In this document: piece after piece, positions 39,008-47,452 of the stretch
Position numbering within the stretch: position 1 is the first letter of the stretch
How the letters are laid out: each line of letters opens with the position of its first letter
Assembly: GCF_900111745.1 (NCBI RefSeq)
Contig: NZ_FOIJ01000002.1
Span: forward strand, 248,001 to 312,000
Direction: 5' to 3'
Length of the DNA: 64,000 nt
From: Stigmatella erecta
GTDB lineage: Bacteria; Myxococcota; Myxococcia; Myxococcales; Myxococcaceae
The notes under the pieces: model-generated
What the model was told of the DNA's origin: nothing
The model's input: only the letters and a program-made list of their open reading frames with translations
Databases searched by the model: none
Position numbers and translations under genes: made by a program

Positions 39008-40614
39008 TGAACGCGTCCCCTCGATTCGGTCTTCTCCTGGCCACAAGCCTGTGGCTCGGCGGCTGCGCGGCCACCTCCCGCACCGCTCCCCCCACGCCCC
39101 CGGAGGCGGCGCCTCCGCCCCCGGCCGTGGCCCCGTCCGCGCCACCGGCCGCGACGGCCGTTCCCGCGGTGCCCCTGCGGCGGCCCGCCCCGCTGGAGAC
39201 CGTCGTCCAGAGCAACCCTCAGAGCCCCATCGTCAGCTTCCGGCTCGTCTTCCACACGGGCTCCGTGGACGATCCTCCCGGCCGGGAGGGGCTCACCGCG
39301 CTGACCGCGAACCTGCTCTCCCAGGGCGGCACGCGCGAGCTCACCTCCTCGCAGCTCCTGGAGGTGCTCTTCCCCATGGCCGCCGAGCTCGAGGTCTTCA
39401 CGGACAAGGAGTTCACCACCTTCTCCGGCCGCGTCCACAAGGACTTCCTGCCCCGGTTCCTGAAGCTCTTCACCGATGTCCTGCTCGAGCCCCGCTACGA
39501 GCCGAGCGAGTTCGAGCGGCTGCGCACCGATGCCCTCAACACCCTGCGCAACACCCTGCGCAACGAGGATGACGAGGAGCTTGGCAAGGTGGGGCTCGAT
39601 GCTCTCCTGTTCCGGGGGCACCCCTATGCCCACTTCGTGGGAGGGACGGCTCAGGGGCTCCAGGCCATCACGCTCGACGAGCTCAAGGTCCACGCCCGCC
39701 GCGTCTTCACCCAGGACCGGCTCGTCATCGGCCTGGCCGGTCCCGTGGATGAGGCGCTCAAACAGGCCCTCACCTCCCGGCTGGCCGCGCTGCCCGCCAC
39801 GGGGGCTCCCCGCGTGGCCCTGCCCCCCGTGACGGCCCGGCCTGGCGCCGCGCTCGTCCTTCAGAAGTCCACCCTCTCCACCGCCATCTCCCTGGGCTTC
39901 GCCATCCCGATGCGGCGCGGCGACCCCGACTTCTTCCCGGTGGCGCTCGCCCTCTCGTACCTGGGGGAGCACCGGCAGACCCATGGCCTGCTCTTCCAGG
40001 AGCTGCGCGAGAAGCGGGGCCTCAACTACGGCGACTATGCCTACGCCGAGCACTTCATCCAGCAGTCCGGCACCACCTTCGCCCGGCCCAACCTCGCGCG
40101 GACCCAGCAGGACATCTCCCTGTGGCTCCGCCCCGTGGTGCCCGCCACCGCCGTGTTCGCCACCCACGGCGCCCTCTACTATCTCGGCCAGCTCATCCAG
40201 CACGGCATCCCCCGGGATGCCTTCGAGCAAACCCGTGGCTTTCTCCTGAGCTACACCCGGCTGTGGGAGCAGACGGACTCGCGGCGCCTGGGCTACGCGA
40301 TCGACTCACTCTTCTATGGGACGCCGGACTTCCTGGGCAGCTACCGGAAGGCGCTCGAACAGATGACGCCCGAGGCCGTCCACGAGGCCGTCCGTCGGCG
40401 GCTGCGCCCCGAGGCCCTGTCCTTCGTCTTCGTCACCCAGGATGCGCCGGCCCTGGTCACCGGGCTCACGGCCCAGACACCCACGCCCCTCACCTACGCC
40501 TCCGCCAAGCCCCCCGCCGTGCTCGAGGCGGACCAGGCCATCCTCCAGCAGCCGCTCCCCCTGCGTCCGGACGCCATCGAGGTGCTCCCCGCGAGCACCT
40601 TCATGGAGCAGTAG
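39007..40614 (+). CDS. M16-family lipoprotein lacking the zinc motif (partner subunit)
   Basis: A 535-residue protein with a lipoprotein signal (LLATSLWLGGC, lipobox LGGC) and a Pro/Ala-rich linker (about 25-65). The two M16 domains follow. Where HxxEH should be, the sequence is REGLTALTANLLSQGGTREL, so zinc ligands and catalytic Glu are absent. The glycine-rich-loop/R-Y region typical of inactive partners lies in FQELREKRGLNYGDYAYAEHF. Translational coupling (TGATG) to the active M16 gene supports an obligate heterodimer anchored by this subunit to the membrane. Confidence 0.9.
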   Translation: MNASPRFGLLLATSLWLGGCAATSRTAPPTPPEAAPPPPAVAPSAPPAATAVPAVPLRRPAPLETVVQSNPQSPIVSFRLVFHTGSVDDPPGREGLTALTANLLSQGGTRELTSSQLLEVLFPMAAELEVFTDKEFTTFSGRVHKDFLPRFLKLFTDVLLEPRYEPSEFERLRTDALNTLRNTLRNEDDEELGKVGLDALLFRGHPYAHFVGGTAQGLQAITLDELKVHARRVFTQDRLVIGLAGPVDEALKQALTSRLAALPATGAPRVALPPVTARPGAALVLQKSTLSTAISLGFAIPMRRGDPDFFPVALALSYLGEHRQTHGLLFQELREKRGLNYGDYAYAEHFIQQSGTTFARPNLARTQQDISLWLRPVVPATAVFATHGALYYLGQLIQHGIPRDAFEQTRGFLLSYTRLWEQTDSRRLGYAIDSLFYGTPDFLGSYRKALEQMTPEAVHEAVRRRLRPEALSFVFVTQDAPALVTGLTAQTPTPLTYASAKPPAVLEADQAILQQPLPLRPDAIEVLPASTFMEQ

Positions 40615-40629
40615 CCCCTGGACGCACGT

Positions 40630-40664
40630 CAGCCCCGGAGATGGCCCGCGCCATCCCGGGGCTG
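40630..40664. terminator. Bidirectional hairpin between convergent genes
   Basis: A perfect 9-bp stem, CAGCCCCGG/CCGGGGCTG, with a further inner ATGG/CCAT pairing, between the M16 lipoprotein and the subtilase. No T tract. Confidence 0.55.
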
Positions 40665-40683
40665 CTCGCGCCTCCCTGCGGGC

Positions 40684-43227
40684 CTAGAACTGCACCGTCA
40701 CCGTGTTCGTGCAGGTGTTCGTCCCCACCGCGCAAACCTTGTAGGTGTAGGTGCCTGCCAGGAAGAACCGGTCCGAGTACTCGCCGTCATTGTTCGTGGT
40801 GACCAGGCGCTTGTTGTTGCGGAAGATCTCCACTTTGGAAGCCGTGGTCCCGGTCCAGGTGAGATCCACGTGCTTGCCGGTGAGTTCCCGCCGCTGCTGG
40901 GCCGTGAGCGACATGGCCGCGGGAGGAGGCGGAGGAGGCGGCGGCGGCGCCGTCACGGTCACGCTCTTGGTCTCCGTGGCCGTCTTTCCCGCGCTGTTCT
41001 TCACTGACAGCGACACGGTGTAGGTGCCTCCCGCCGCGTAGGCGTGGCTGGGGCTGCTCTCGGTGGAGGAGCCTCCGTCCCCGAAATCCCACGTCCAGGA
41101 GGTCAGCGTGCCCTGGGCGCTGGTGCTGGCATCCGTGAAGCCGCACGCCAGACCCGTACAGGAGAAGGAGAACGAGGCCACGGGAGCCTTCGCCGCCTCC
41201 GCCACCGGGAAGACGAGATCGTCCCGGTCATCGTAGCTGCCCGTGCTGCAGGAGCCTTCCGAGCCGTTGTAGCGGAAGTTGCCCCGGACGGCTTGCAGGG
41301 TGCCTTCCGGCAGCACGTACGTGGCCGACAGCACCTGCGCGCCGCCCACCGAGGGCATCAGCGTCGTCAGGAAGGTCCAGGAGGGCTCGTTCGCGTTCGC
41401 CGTGTAATAGAGGTCCAGCTTGTCCGTGGAGCCCGAGCCCCACGACCAGACCGACACCTCCACGCGCACCGTCTTGCCGGGTGCCATCGGCGTCCCATCG
41501 GCCGTGGAGACGCGGATGCGCTCCAGGGACTCGTCCGTCTCGTAAGTCCCGCTGTTCCCATCGGCGCAGGAGCCCCCGAGCGTGTTGGGCGCATGGGCTT
41601 CCGGTCCCATGGTGCCGCGCCCCTCGACCAGAGAGCCCGTGTCGCAATAAGAGCCCAGCATGGCGCAGCGCGGTACCTTCAGGGCCGCGTCGTAGGTGGC
41701 GAAGCCCTCGTTGCTCACGTTCACCGTGACGGCGGCGCTGGAGCCCACGTTGCCGCTCGCGTCATACGCCTTGGCCAGCACGGTGTGCGCCCCGTTGCCC
41801 CCTCGCGTCGTGTCCCAGTCGAAGGCATACGGGGCCGTGGTGTCCGAGCCCAGCAGGACATTGTCGACGAAGAAGGACACCCGGATGACGCCCACGTCAT
41901 CGCTGGCCACCGCGGTCAGGGAGACGCTGTTGGAGGCGCTGGAGCCGCTCGAGGGCGCGGTCAGCTGCGCCGTGGGGGCCACCGTGTCTCCGGAGCCGCT
42001 GCCCAGGGTGGCCATGTACAGCAGCAGGTTGGGCGAGCCCGTGCCGGGATTGGCCACGTGGTCCGAGGTGGCGATGTTGGCCAGCACCTCCGCCACCTGC
42101 GCGGGCGTCGCGGTGGGGTTGGCGCTCAGGTACAGCGCCGCGGCCCCCGCCACGTGGGGCGACGCCATCGACGTGCCGTTGAGGGTGTTGGTGTCCGAGT
42201 CCCCCGTGTACCAGGCCGAGGTGATGCTGGAGCCCGGCGCGAAGAGGTCCACACACGGGCCATAGTTGGAGAACGAGGAGCGCTCGTCCGCGTTGGTGGT
42301 GGCCCCCACGGTGAGGGCCCCCGGGGTGCGCGCGGGCGACTTGTTGCAGGCATTGCCGTTGTCGTTGCCCGCGGCCACGGCGTACACCACGCCCGCCGCG
42401 ATGGAGGCCGTCACCGCGTCATCCACCGCCTGCGACACCCCGCCCCCGAGGCTCATGTTCGCCACCGCGGGCTTGATGTGGTTGGCCGTCACCCAGTCCA
42501 CGCCGGCGATGACGCCGTCGTACGTGCCCGAGCCGCCACAATCCAGCACCCGCACCGCGTGCAGGCTCACTTCCTTCGCCACGCCCCACGTGGCGCCGCC
42601 CACCGTGCCCGCCACGTGCGTGCCGTGGCCGTGGCAATCACTGGCCCCCTTGCCGTCCGCGATGGCGCTGTAGTCCAGGCTGGCCCGGCCGGAGAACTCG
42701 GCGTGGGTATTCCGGATGCCGGTGTCGATGATGTACGCGTGCACCCCGCCGCCGACCGAGTTGTAGGCGTATTTCGTGTCCAGCGGCAGGTCCACCTGAT
42801 CAATGCGGTCCAACCCCCAGGTCGCATCGTCCATGGTGCCCAAGGCGTACACCCGCCCGTTCTCCTCCACGTACGCCACGCTGGGATCCTCGGCCAGCTT
42901 GAGCGCGGCCGCCTCGTCCATCTGGACCATGAAGCCCGGCAGGGCCTGCTGGTACACCCGGCCCACCTCGCCGCCGTAGGTGGAGGCCAGCCGCAGCGCG
43001 TCCTCCTGGACGCTCATGTCCTTGCCCGCCTTGCCGAGGACGACGATGTACTGGCCCGGTACCGGTTCCGCGCTCCGGCGGAACTTCTTGCCGTGCTCCT
43101 CCTTGAGGGCCGCCTGCCGGGCCTCCGCCGCGTCCGGGGCCTCCGGCCCTGCGGCCTGGCACCCCGTGAGCAAGACCTTCGCAGCCGTGATGATGATCAG
43201 ACCTCTGCCCATCCCCATTTGATCCAT
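40684..43227 (-). CDS. Subtilisin-like serine protease (S8) with Ig and PKD domains
   Basis: An 847-residue exported protease. It has a lipoprotein-like signal (lipobox LLTGC, Cys23) and an inhibitor I9 propeptide (about 57-130; GQYIVVLGKAGKD ... VAYVEENGRVYAL). The proteinase-K-like catalytic domain (about 135-405) has Asp168 (IIDTGI), His201 (GHGTHVAG) and Ser353 (GTSMASPHVAG). After it come an Ig-like module (VAPTAQLTAPSSGS ... GNVGSSAAVTV), a jelly-roll segment, a PKD domain (WTWDFGDGGSSTESSPSHAYAAGG), a Pro-rich hinge and a C-terminal Fn3-like unit. It is an extracellular scavenging or predation protease. ATGs at 43218 and 43212 are alternative starts. Confidence 0.94.
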   Translation of the reverse strand: MDQMGMGRGLIIITAAKVLLTGCQAAGPEAPDAAEARQAALKEEHGKKFRRSAEPVPGQYIVVLGKAGKDMSVQEDALRLASTYGGEVGRVYQQALPGFMVQMDEAAALKLAEDPSVAYVEENGRVYALGTMDDATWGLDRIDQVDLPLDTKYAYNSVGGGVHAYIIDTGIRNTHAEFSGRASLDYSAIADGKGASDCHGHGTHVAGTVGGATWGVAKEVSLHAVRVLDCGGSGTYDGVIAGVDWVTANHIKPAVANMSLGGGVSQAVDDAVTASIAAGVVYAVAAGNDNGNACNKSPARTPGALTVGATTNADERSSFSNYGPCVDLFAPGSSITSAWYTGDSDTNTLNGTSMASPHVAGAAALYLSANPTATPAQVAEVLANIATSDHVANPGTGSPNLLLYMATLGSGSGDTVAPTAQLTAPSSGSSASNSVSLTAVASDDVGVIRVSFFVDNVLLGSDTTAPYAFDWDTTRGGNGAHTVLAKAYDASGNVGSSAAVTVNVSNEGFATYDAALKVPRCAMLGSYCDTGSLVEGRGTMGPEAHAPNTLGGSCADGNSGTYETDESLERIRVSTADGTPMAPGKTVRVEVSVWSWGSGSTDKLDLYYTANANEPSWTFLTTLMPSVGGAQVLSATYVLPEGTLQAVRGNFRYNGSEGSCSTGSYDDRDDLVFPVAEAAKAPVASFSFSCTGLACGFTDASTSAQGTLTSWTWDFGDGGSSTESSPSHAYAAGGTYTVSLSVKNSAGKTATETKSVTVTAPPPPPPPPPAAMSLTAQQRRELTGKHVDLTWTGTTASKVEIFRNNKRLVTTNNDGEYSDRFFLAGTYTYKVCAVGTNTCTNTVTVQF

Positions 43228-43341
43228 CCCCCCACACCAAGCTGAATTGCTTGATTCTCCACCGTCCGACCGGCGATTTCCGTTGTGTCCCGGGAGCCCT
43301 TTTCTTCCGCCCCTGCGAGACGGGCGCTATAAGCGGGCTCC

Positions 43342-45261
43342 ATGCGAGGTCTGCTCCCTGAGCCCGTCCGGCGGCCATTCCTTCGCGGCATCGCGGCGGC
43401 GCTCGCGATCCTGTGTTTTTTCGCTGGAGGTATGGCGGCCTGGGCCGACCCTGAGCCCTTTGCCCGGAGCTTCGACATTGTCCCCGTCAAGCTTGCCGCT
43501 GCGCAGTCGCGCGGCATCGCACTGGAGGGTGCCCGGTCTCTGCCCCCTGGCAGCCTGCATGCTGCCATCGCGCTCGACTTCAACCTGCACGTCCTGTCGC
43601 TCAAGCTCGGGGACGAGAAGTTGGGCAATTTGTTGCCCTACCGGCTCGACGCACATGCCCTGTTCGCCTACCAGCTGAACCGGAGGCTGGAGCTGGCGCT
43701 GGACCTGCCCTTCACCCTCATCCAGGGCAACCAGTTCGGGCTGCTGGGCGAGGCGCTGGGCGCGCCGGACTTCCCCGGGGCCGCCGGCGTGAGCCGCTAC
43801 GGCATGGGGGATGTGCGCCTGCTCCCCCGGGTCTCCCTGCTGGACCCCGACACCTTCCCCGTGGGCCTGGCCCTCGTGGGCGAGGTGCGGCTGCCCACCG
43901 GCAATGGCGGCAGCTTCCTGGGCGAGCGCAGCGTGCTCGTGGCCCCGCGGCTCGCGGTGGAGCGGGCCTTCGGCCCGGTGCGGCTGCTCGGCAACCTGGG
44001 CTGGCGCTTCCGCAAGGCCACGCAGTACCTCAACCTCTACGTGGATGACGAGCTGACCCTGGGCGCGGGCGCCGTGGTGGACCTGCCCAACATGGGCCGG
44101 TTCACCGACGTGCAGGTGATGGGCGAGATGCACCTGTCCACGCCCGCCTCCGCCCCCTTCAACTTCCGCCAGGCCGACTCACTCAAGACGCCCTGGGAGG
44201 TGCTCGCCGGCGTGCGCACCCGGGTGGCGGGCCCCTGGGGCATCGCGCTGAACGTGGGCCGGGGCATGGGCCTGCGCGGGGGGTATGGGCGCGAGGATTT
44301 GCGCATCACCTTCTCCGTGAACTACGACCGGTCCGGCTTCGCGCCGGACAGCGATGGCGATGGCGTCCCCGACAGCGTCGACAAGTGCCCCACCGAGAGG
44401 GAGGACCGCGACGGGTACCAGGACGATGACGGCTGCCTCGATCCGGACAACGACGGCGACGGCATCTCCGACGGCGAGGACCGGTGCCCCAACACGCCCG
44501 GCAAGGTGGAGCATCGCGGGTGCCCGGAGGATCAGGACACCGATGGCGACGGCATCCCCGACGTGCTGGATGCGTGCCCCGACAAGCCCGGCCCCAAGGA
44601 ATACGACGGGTGCCCGGACTCCGACGGCGACGAGGTGCCCGACAACGTGGATGACTGTCCGGACCTGTCCGGCCCGCCCGAGAACAACGGGTGCCCCTAC
44701 GACTCGCCGCCCTTCGTGCTCGTCGAGTCCGACCGCATCCGCATCAAGGGCAACATCCTCTTCGAGACGGGCCAGGCGAAGATCCAGAAGCAGTCGTTCA
44801 AGCTGCTGGACGAGGTGGCCACCGTGCTCCGGCGCAACCCCACGCTCGGCCCCGTCCTCATCGAGGGCCACACCGACAACGTGGGCTCGCGCAACTACAA
44901 CGTCGACCTGTCCCAGCGCCGCGCCAAGGCCGTTCTGGACTACCTCGTCAGCAAGGGCATCGACCGCAAGCGTCTGAGTTCCAAGGGCTTCGGCTTCGAC
45001 CAGCCCATCGCGACCAATGACACGCCGCTGGGCCGCGCCAAGAACCGACGCGTCGAGTTCCGTCTCGTGAAGTCCGAGGTGGAGACCGCGCCCCGGGAGA
45101 TTCAGGTTCCCGCGCCCCCGCCCCCGGCAGCGCCTCCCTCGGGGACACCCGCCGCCCCGGCGGCGCCTGCTCCCGCTCCGGCCGCTTCGAGCCCGGCCCC
45201 GGCGGCCCCTGCTCCCGCCAAGCCCACTCCGGGCCCGGCTCCGGCGGCGCCCAAGCCGTGA
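43342..45261 (+). CDS. OmpA-family protein with thrombospondin type-3 repeats
   Basis: A 639-residue outer-membrane protein. Signal peptide ~1-36 (cleavage near AWA-DP). Residues ~40-330 are beta-barrel-like strands. Residues ~333-455 are Asp-rich TSP3 calcium-binding repeats (DSDGDGVPDSVDKCP, DNDGDGISDGEDRCPN, DTDGDGIPDVLDACPD, DSDGDEVPDNVDDCPD). The OmpA peptidoglycan-binding domain (~460-580) has NILFETGQAKI, LIEGHTDNVGSRNYNVDLSQRRAKAV and KNRRVEFRLV. The tail (~585-639) is Pro/Ala-rich. It anchors the outer membrane to peptidoglycan, and the barrel plus TSP3 stalk is common in myxobacteria. It is divergent from the subtilase. Confidence 0.94.
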   Translation: MRGLLPEPVRRPFLRGIAAALAILCFFAGGMAAWADPEPFARSFDIVPVKLAAAQSRGIALEGARSLPPGSLHAAIALDFNLHVLSLKLGDEKLGNLLPYRLDAHALFAYQLNRRLELALDLPFTLIQGNQFGLLGEALGAPDFPGAAGVSRYGMGDVRLLPRVSLLDPDTFPVGLALVGEVRLPTGNGGSFLGERSVLVAPRLAVERAFGPVRLLGNLGWRFRKATQYLNLYVDDELTLGAGAVVDLPNMGRFTDVQVMGEMHLSTPASAPFNFRQADSLKTPWEVLAGVRTRVAGPWGIALNVGRGMGLRGGYGREDLRITFSVNYDRSGFAPDSDGDGVPDSVDKCPTEREDRDGYQDDDGCLDPDNDGDGISDGEDRCPNTPGKVEHRGCPEDQDTDGDGIPDVLDACPDKPGPKEYDGCPDSDGDEVPDNVDDCPDLSGPPENNGCPYDSPPFVLVESDRIRIKGNILFETGQAKIQKQSFKLLDEVATVLRRNPTLGPVLIEGHTDNVGSRNYNVDLSQRRAKAVLDYLVSKGIDRKRLSSKGFGFDQPIATNDTPLGRAKNRRVEFRLVKSEVETAPREIQVPAPPPPAAPPSGTPAAPAAPAPAPAASSPAPAAPAPAKPTPGPAPAAPKP

Positions 45262-45285
45262 GGCGCGGGCGCGGGGCCCGGAGGC

Positions 45286-45876
45286 TCAGGGCTTGAGCGC
45301 CCGTTCGATGCGCTGGCGGATGGCGGCCTCGGACAGCGAGCCGCGCACCGCGTCCGTCACCTTGCCCTCACGGTCCAGGAAGTAGAGCGTGGGCAGGGCT
45401 TCCACGCGGTAGGCCCGCGCGATGTCGTCGCCCGCGTACACCACGTAAGGCCCCAGGTCCGGCAGGCGGCGCTTGACGAAGTCCGCCACCACGCGGGGCG
45501 CCACGTCGGCGTCATCCCGGCTGGCCGCGACGAAGGCCAGCCCCTGGCCCTCGTACTCCTTGGCCAGCTTCACCAGCGAGGGCATCTCCTCCTGGCACGG
45601 GCCGCACCACGTCGCCCAGAAGTCGAGCATCACCACCTTGCCGCGCAGGTCCTCCAGCGCCATCGAGCCGCCCTCGTAGCGCTCCAGGGTGAACTCGGAC
45701 ATCGCGGCGCCCTCCGGGGCCAGCCGGGCCCGCCGCGCCTCCATCACCCCCAGGTACACCATCCCCGCGAGCCCAAACCCCGCCGACAATACCAGCAGGA
45801 CCTTGGGCATGCTCCCACCGCCCCCACCCGGGCGGGGCGGCGGCGTCTCCTGGGGTTGCATCACCGGCTCCGTCAC
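45286..45876 (-). CDS. TlpA-like membrane-anchored thiol-disulfide oxidoreductase
   Basis: A 196-residue protein. After a Pro/Gly-rich start, one membrane helix (~24-45) anchors a periplasmic thioredoxin-fold domain with the redox motif WCGPC (Cys91, Cys94) in VVMLDFWATWCGPCQEEMPSL, and the cis-Pro in RVEALPTLYFLDREGKV. Such proteins reduce disulfides, for example in cytochrome c maturation. The GTG start overlaps the stop of the upstream CFI-box gene (GTGA), so the two are coupled. An ATG at 45861 is an alternative start. Confidence 0.92.
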   Translation of the reverse strand: MTEPVMQPQETPPPRPGGGGGSMPKVLLVLSAGFGLAGMVYLGVMEARRARLAPEGAAMSEFTLERYEGGSMALEDLRGKVVMLDFWATWCGPCQEEMPSLVKLAKEYEGQGLAFVAASRDDADVAPRVVADFVKRRLPDLGPYVVYAGDDIARAYRVEALPTLYFLDREGKVTDAVRGSLSEAAIRQRIERALKP

Positions 45877-46955
45877 GCGTCACCCTTCCTCGTCAGGCGG
45901 CGGTGCACGAGCGTCAGCACCGCGCGCACCCCCGCTTTCACCCGCGGATGGCGGACCACCCACCCCGCGAGCCAGGGGCCATATCGATAGTAACCCCGAA
46001 TGAAGGCCCGGCCGATCCCATGCTGGCTCAGCACCTCGTCCCGGAAGGCCCGGAAGGCCACCAGCTCGGGCGCCCAGGGCCCGAATGCCGCCGTCGCCAC
46101 GAAGCACGAGGCCGCCGGGCTGATCCACATCAACCGGCCGTTGGTGACGTTCACCACCACCTTCAGCTTCGGCTCCTCCGTATAGAGAAACGCCAGCAAG
46201 TCCCGCCGCGCCGCGGGGAACTCGGCGCCGCTGGCCTCCTCGAAGTCGATGCGCGTGTTGCCCCCGCTGCCCAGCTCGTCCACCGTGAAGCGGAAGCGGT
46301 TGGAGCTGCTCAGCCGCTCCACCTCCAGCCCCCGCAGCTCGCCAAAGTACGCCTTGAACGGGGTCTGGCACGCCGGGCAGAGGAAGCGGTGGTAGGCGTG
46401 GCTCGCCGTGAACGCGTAGTCGTCGATGCGCTTGCACCCCGTGTTGGGGCAGGCGAGCTTCACCTTGGCTTGAGGCGCCGCCTGGGGATCATACCGCGAC
46501 AGGCCCGTGTGCTTGTCGTACACGGCGGGCAGCTCCAGCGGCCGCGTGCCCAGGTTGCGCGTGGGGTGCGCCGCCCGCTCCAGCGTCAGCGCCAGCCGCC
46601 ACGCGGCCTCCGCGGGCCCCAGGCGGCCGGCCACCGTGTGGCAGAGCCCCTCGGCGTGCGCTCGCACCGCGGCGAGGATGCCATGCGCCGCCGCGGGGGC
46701 TTCCGGCTCCCGCGTCACGGCCAGGGCTTCGGCCAGGACCTTCTCGACGTCCGGCAACAGGGACGAGGCCGCCTTGCGGGCCGGATCCTCGGCGCGCCGG
46801 TACAGGGGAGGCTCGGGGATGCGGGCGAACAAGGCCGAGGCGTTCGCGCGCAAGCGCTCCAGCGCCACGGGCAGTTCCTCCCGCCGCACACCCATTTGTG
46901 CCGCCCTCGCCTGGGCGGCCTGGAACAAGTCTTCAGGCTGCAAGGCGGCCCACAT
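45873..46955 (-). CDS. CFI-box-CTERM protein with CxxC zinc ribbon
   Basis: A 360-residue protein of unknown function. The N-terminal ~135 residues are helical. A zinc-ribbon-like pair follows: CPNTGC (Cys169, Cys174) and CPAC (Cys193, Cys196). Then comes a beta-rich segment, and from residue 284 the CFI box: CFVATAAFGPWAPELVAFRAFRDEVLSQ, then GRAFIRGYYRYGPWLAGWV. The CFI box is a recurrent C-terminal module of unsettled role, often at the end of secreted or multi-domain proteins. Translational coupling to the TlpA-like redox protein suggests that the Cys residues may be a redox substrate, which is inference. Confidence 0.8.
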   Translation of the reverse strand: MWAALQPEDLFQAAQARAAQMGVRREELPVALERLRANASALFARIPEPPLYRRAEDPARKAASSLLPDVEKVLAEALAVTREPEAPAAAHGILAAVRAHAEGLCHTVAGRLGPAEAAWRLALTLERAAHPTRNLGTRPLELPAVYDKHTGLSRYDPQAAPQAKVKLACPNTGCKRIDDYAFTASHAYHRFLCPACQTPFKAYFGELRGLEVERLSSSNRFRFTVDELGSGGNTRIDFEEASGAEFPAARRDLLAFLYTEEPKLKVVVNVTNGRLMWISPAASCFVATAAFGPWAPELVAFRAFRDEVLSQHGIGRAFIRGYYRYGPWLAGWVVRHPRVKAGVRAVLTLVHRRLTRKGDA

Positions 46956-47056
46956 TACGGGTGCCTCCCGGCCCTGTCAGCGCCGAAACCGGGGGTGCCC
47001 CAAAACTGGCCCTGGCCGCCCCCTTGATGTACGAGGAGGTAGGAGGCTGTAAACGC

Positions 47057-47359
47057 ATGGGGATTCTGAAGTTCCTGGTGTGGACGGCGTGCGCGGTGGG
47101 ACTGGGCATCTTCCTGGCCCAGGGACGGATCGACGGGCGGACGCCGCTGGACCACATGGACCGGGCGTGGAAGCGCACCACACACCCCTCGCAGATGGAC
47201 CGCATGAAAAATGGGGTGGAGCGGGTGAAGGGCGGGCTGGAGGGCGCCCTGGACGATGCGCAGGAGGCTGTTGGCCAGAAGACAGCCGCGGGCCCCCGGG
47301 AGCGCATCACCGCGGAGGACCGTGCGGCGGTGAATCGCATCATTGCCCAGAAGAAGTAA
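47057..47359 (+). CDS. Small single-pass membrane protein, hypothetical
   Basis: A 100-residue protein with one N-terminal membrane helix (FLVWTACAVGLGIFLA, about 6-21) and a charged helical remainder (MDRMKNGVERVKGGLEGALDDAQEAV) that may form a coiled coil. A strong TAGGAGG-type site lies 10 nt before the ATG. It is divergent from the CFI-box gene and ~90 bp upstream of the HtrA protease in the same direction. The function is not recognised. Confidence 0.75.
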   Translation: MGILKFLVWTACAVGLGIFLAQGRIDGRTPLDHMDRAWKRTTHPSQMDRMKNGVERVKGGLEGALDDAQEAVGQKTAAGPRERITAEDRAAVNRIIAQKK

Positions 47360-47452
47360 GCAGCCCCGCCGCCCAGACTCCTCCCGCTTCCGCGACCGCG
47401 TCCGCCTCCCTAGCTTGATCGAGACGGTGGTCGGGGTGTGTGGAGGCGGTCC

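Noticed and set aside
41044-43245. 733-residue plus-strand ORF opposite the subtilase
   Set aside because: An Arg/His/Gly-rich shadow; the minus frame has the complete S8 catalytic triad.
44340-44700. Tandem DNA repeat or CRISPR-like array
   Set aside because: The periodicity is coding: Asp-rich TSP3 calcium-binding repeats inside the OmpA-family gene.
45100-45260. Repeat element in the Pro/Ala codons
   Set aside because: A low-complexity linker coding for the C-terminal Pro/Ala tail of the OmpA-family protein.
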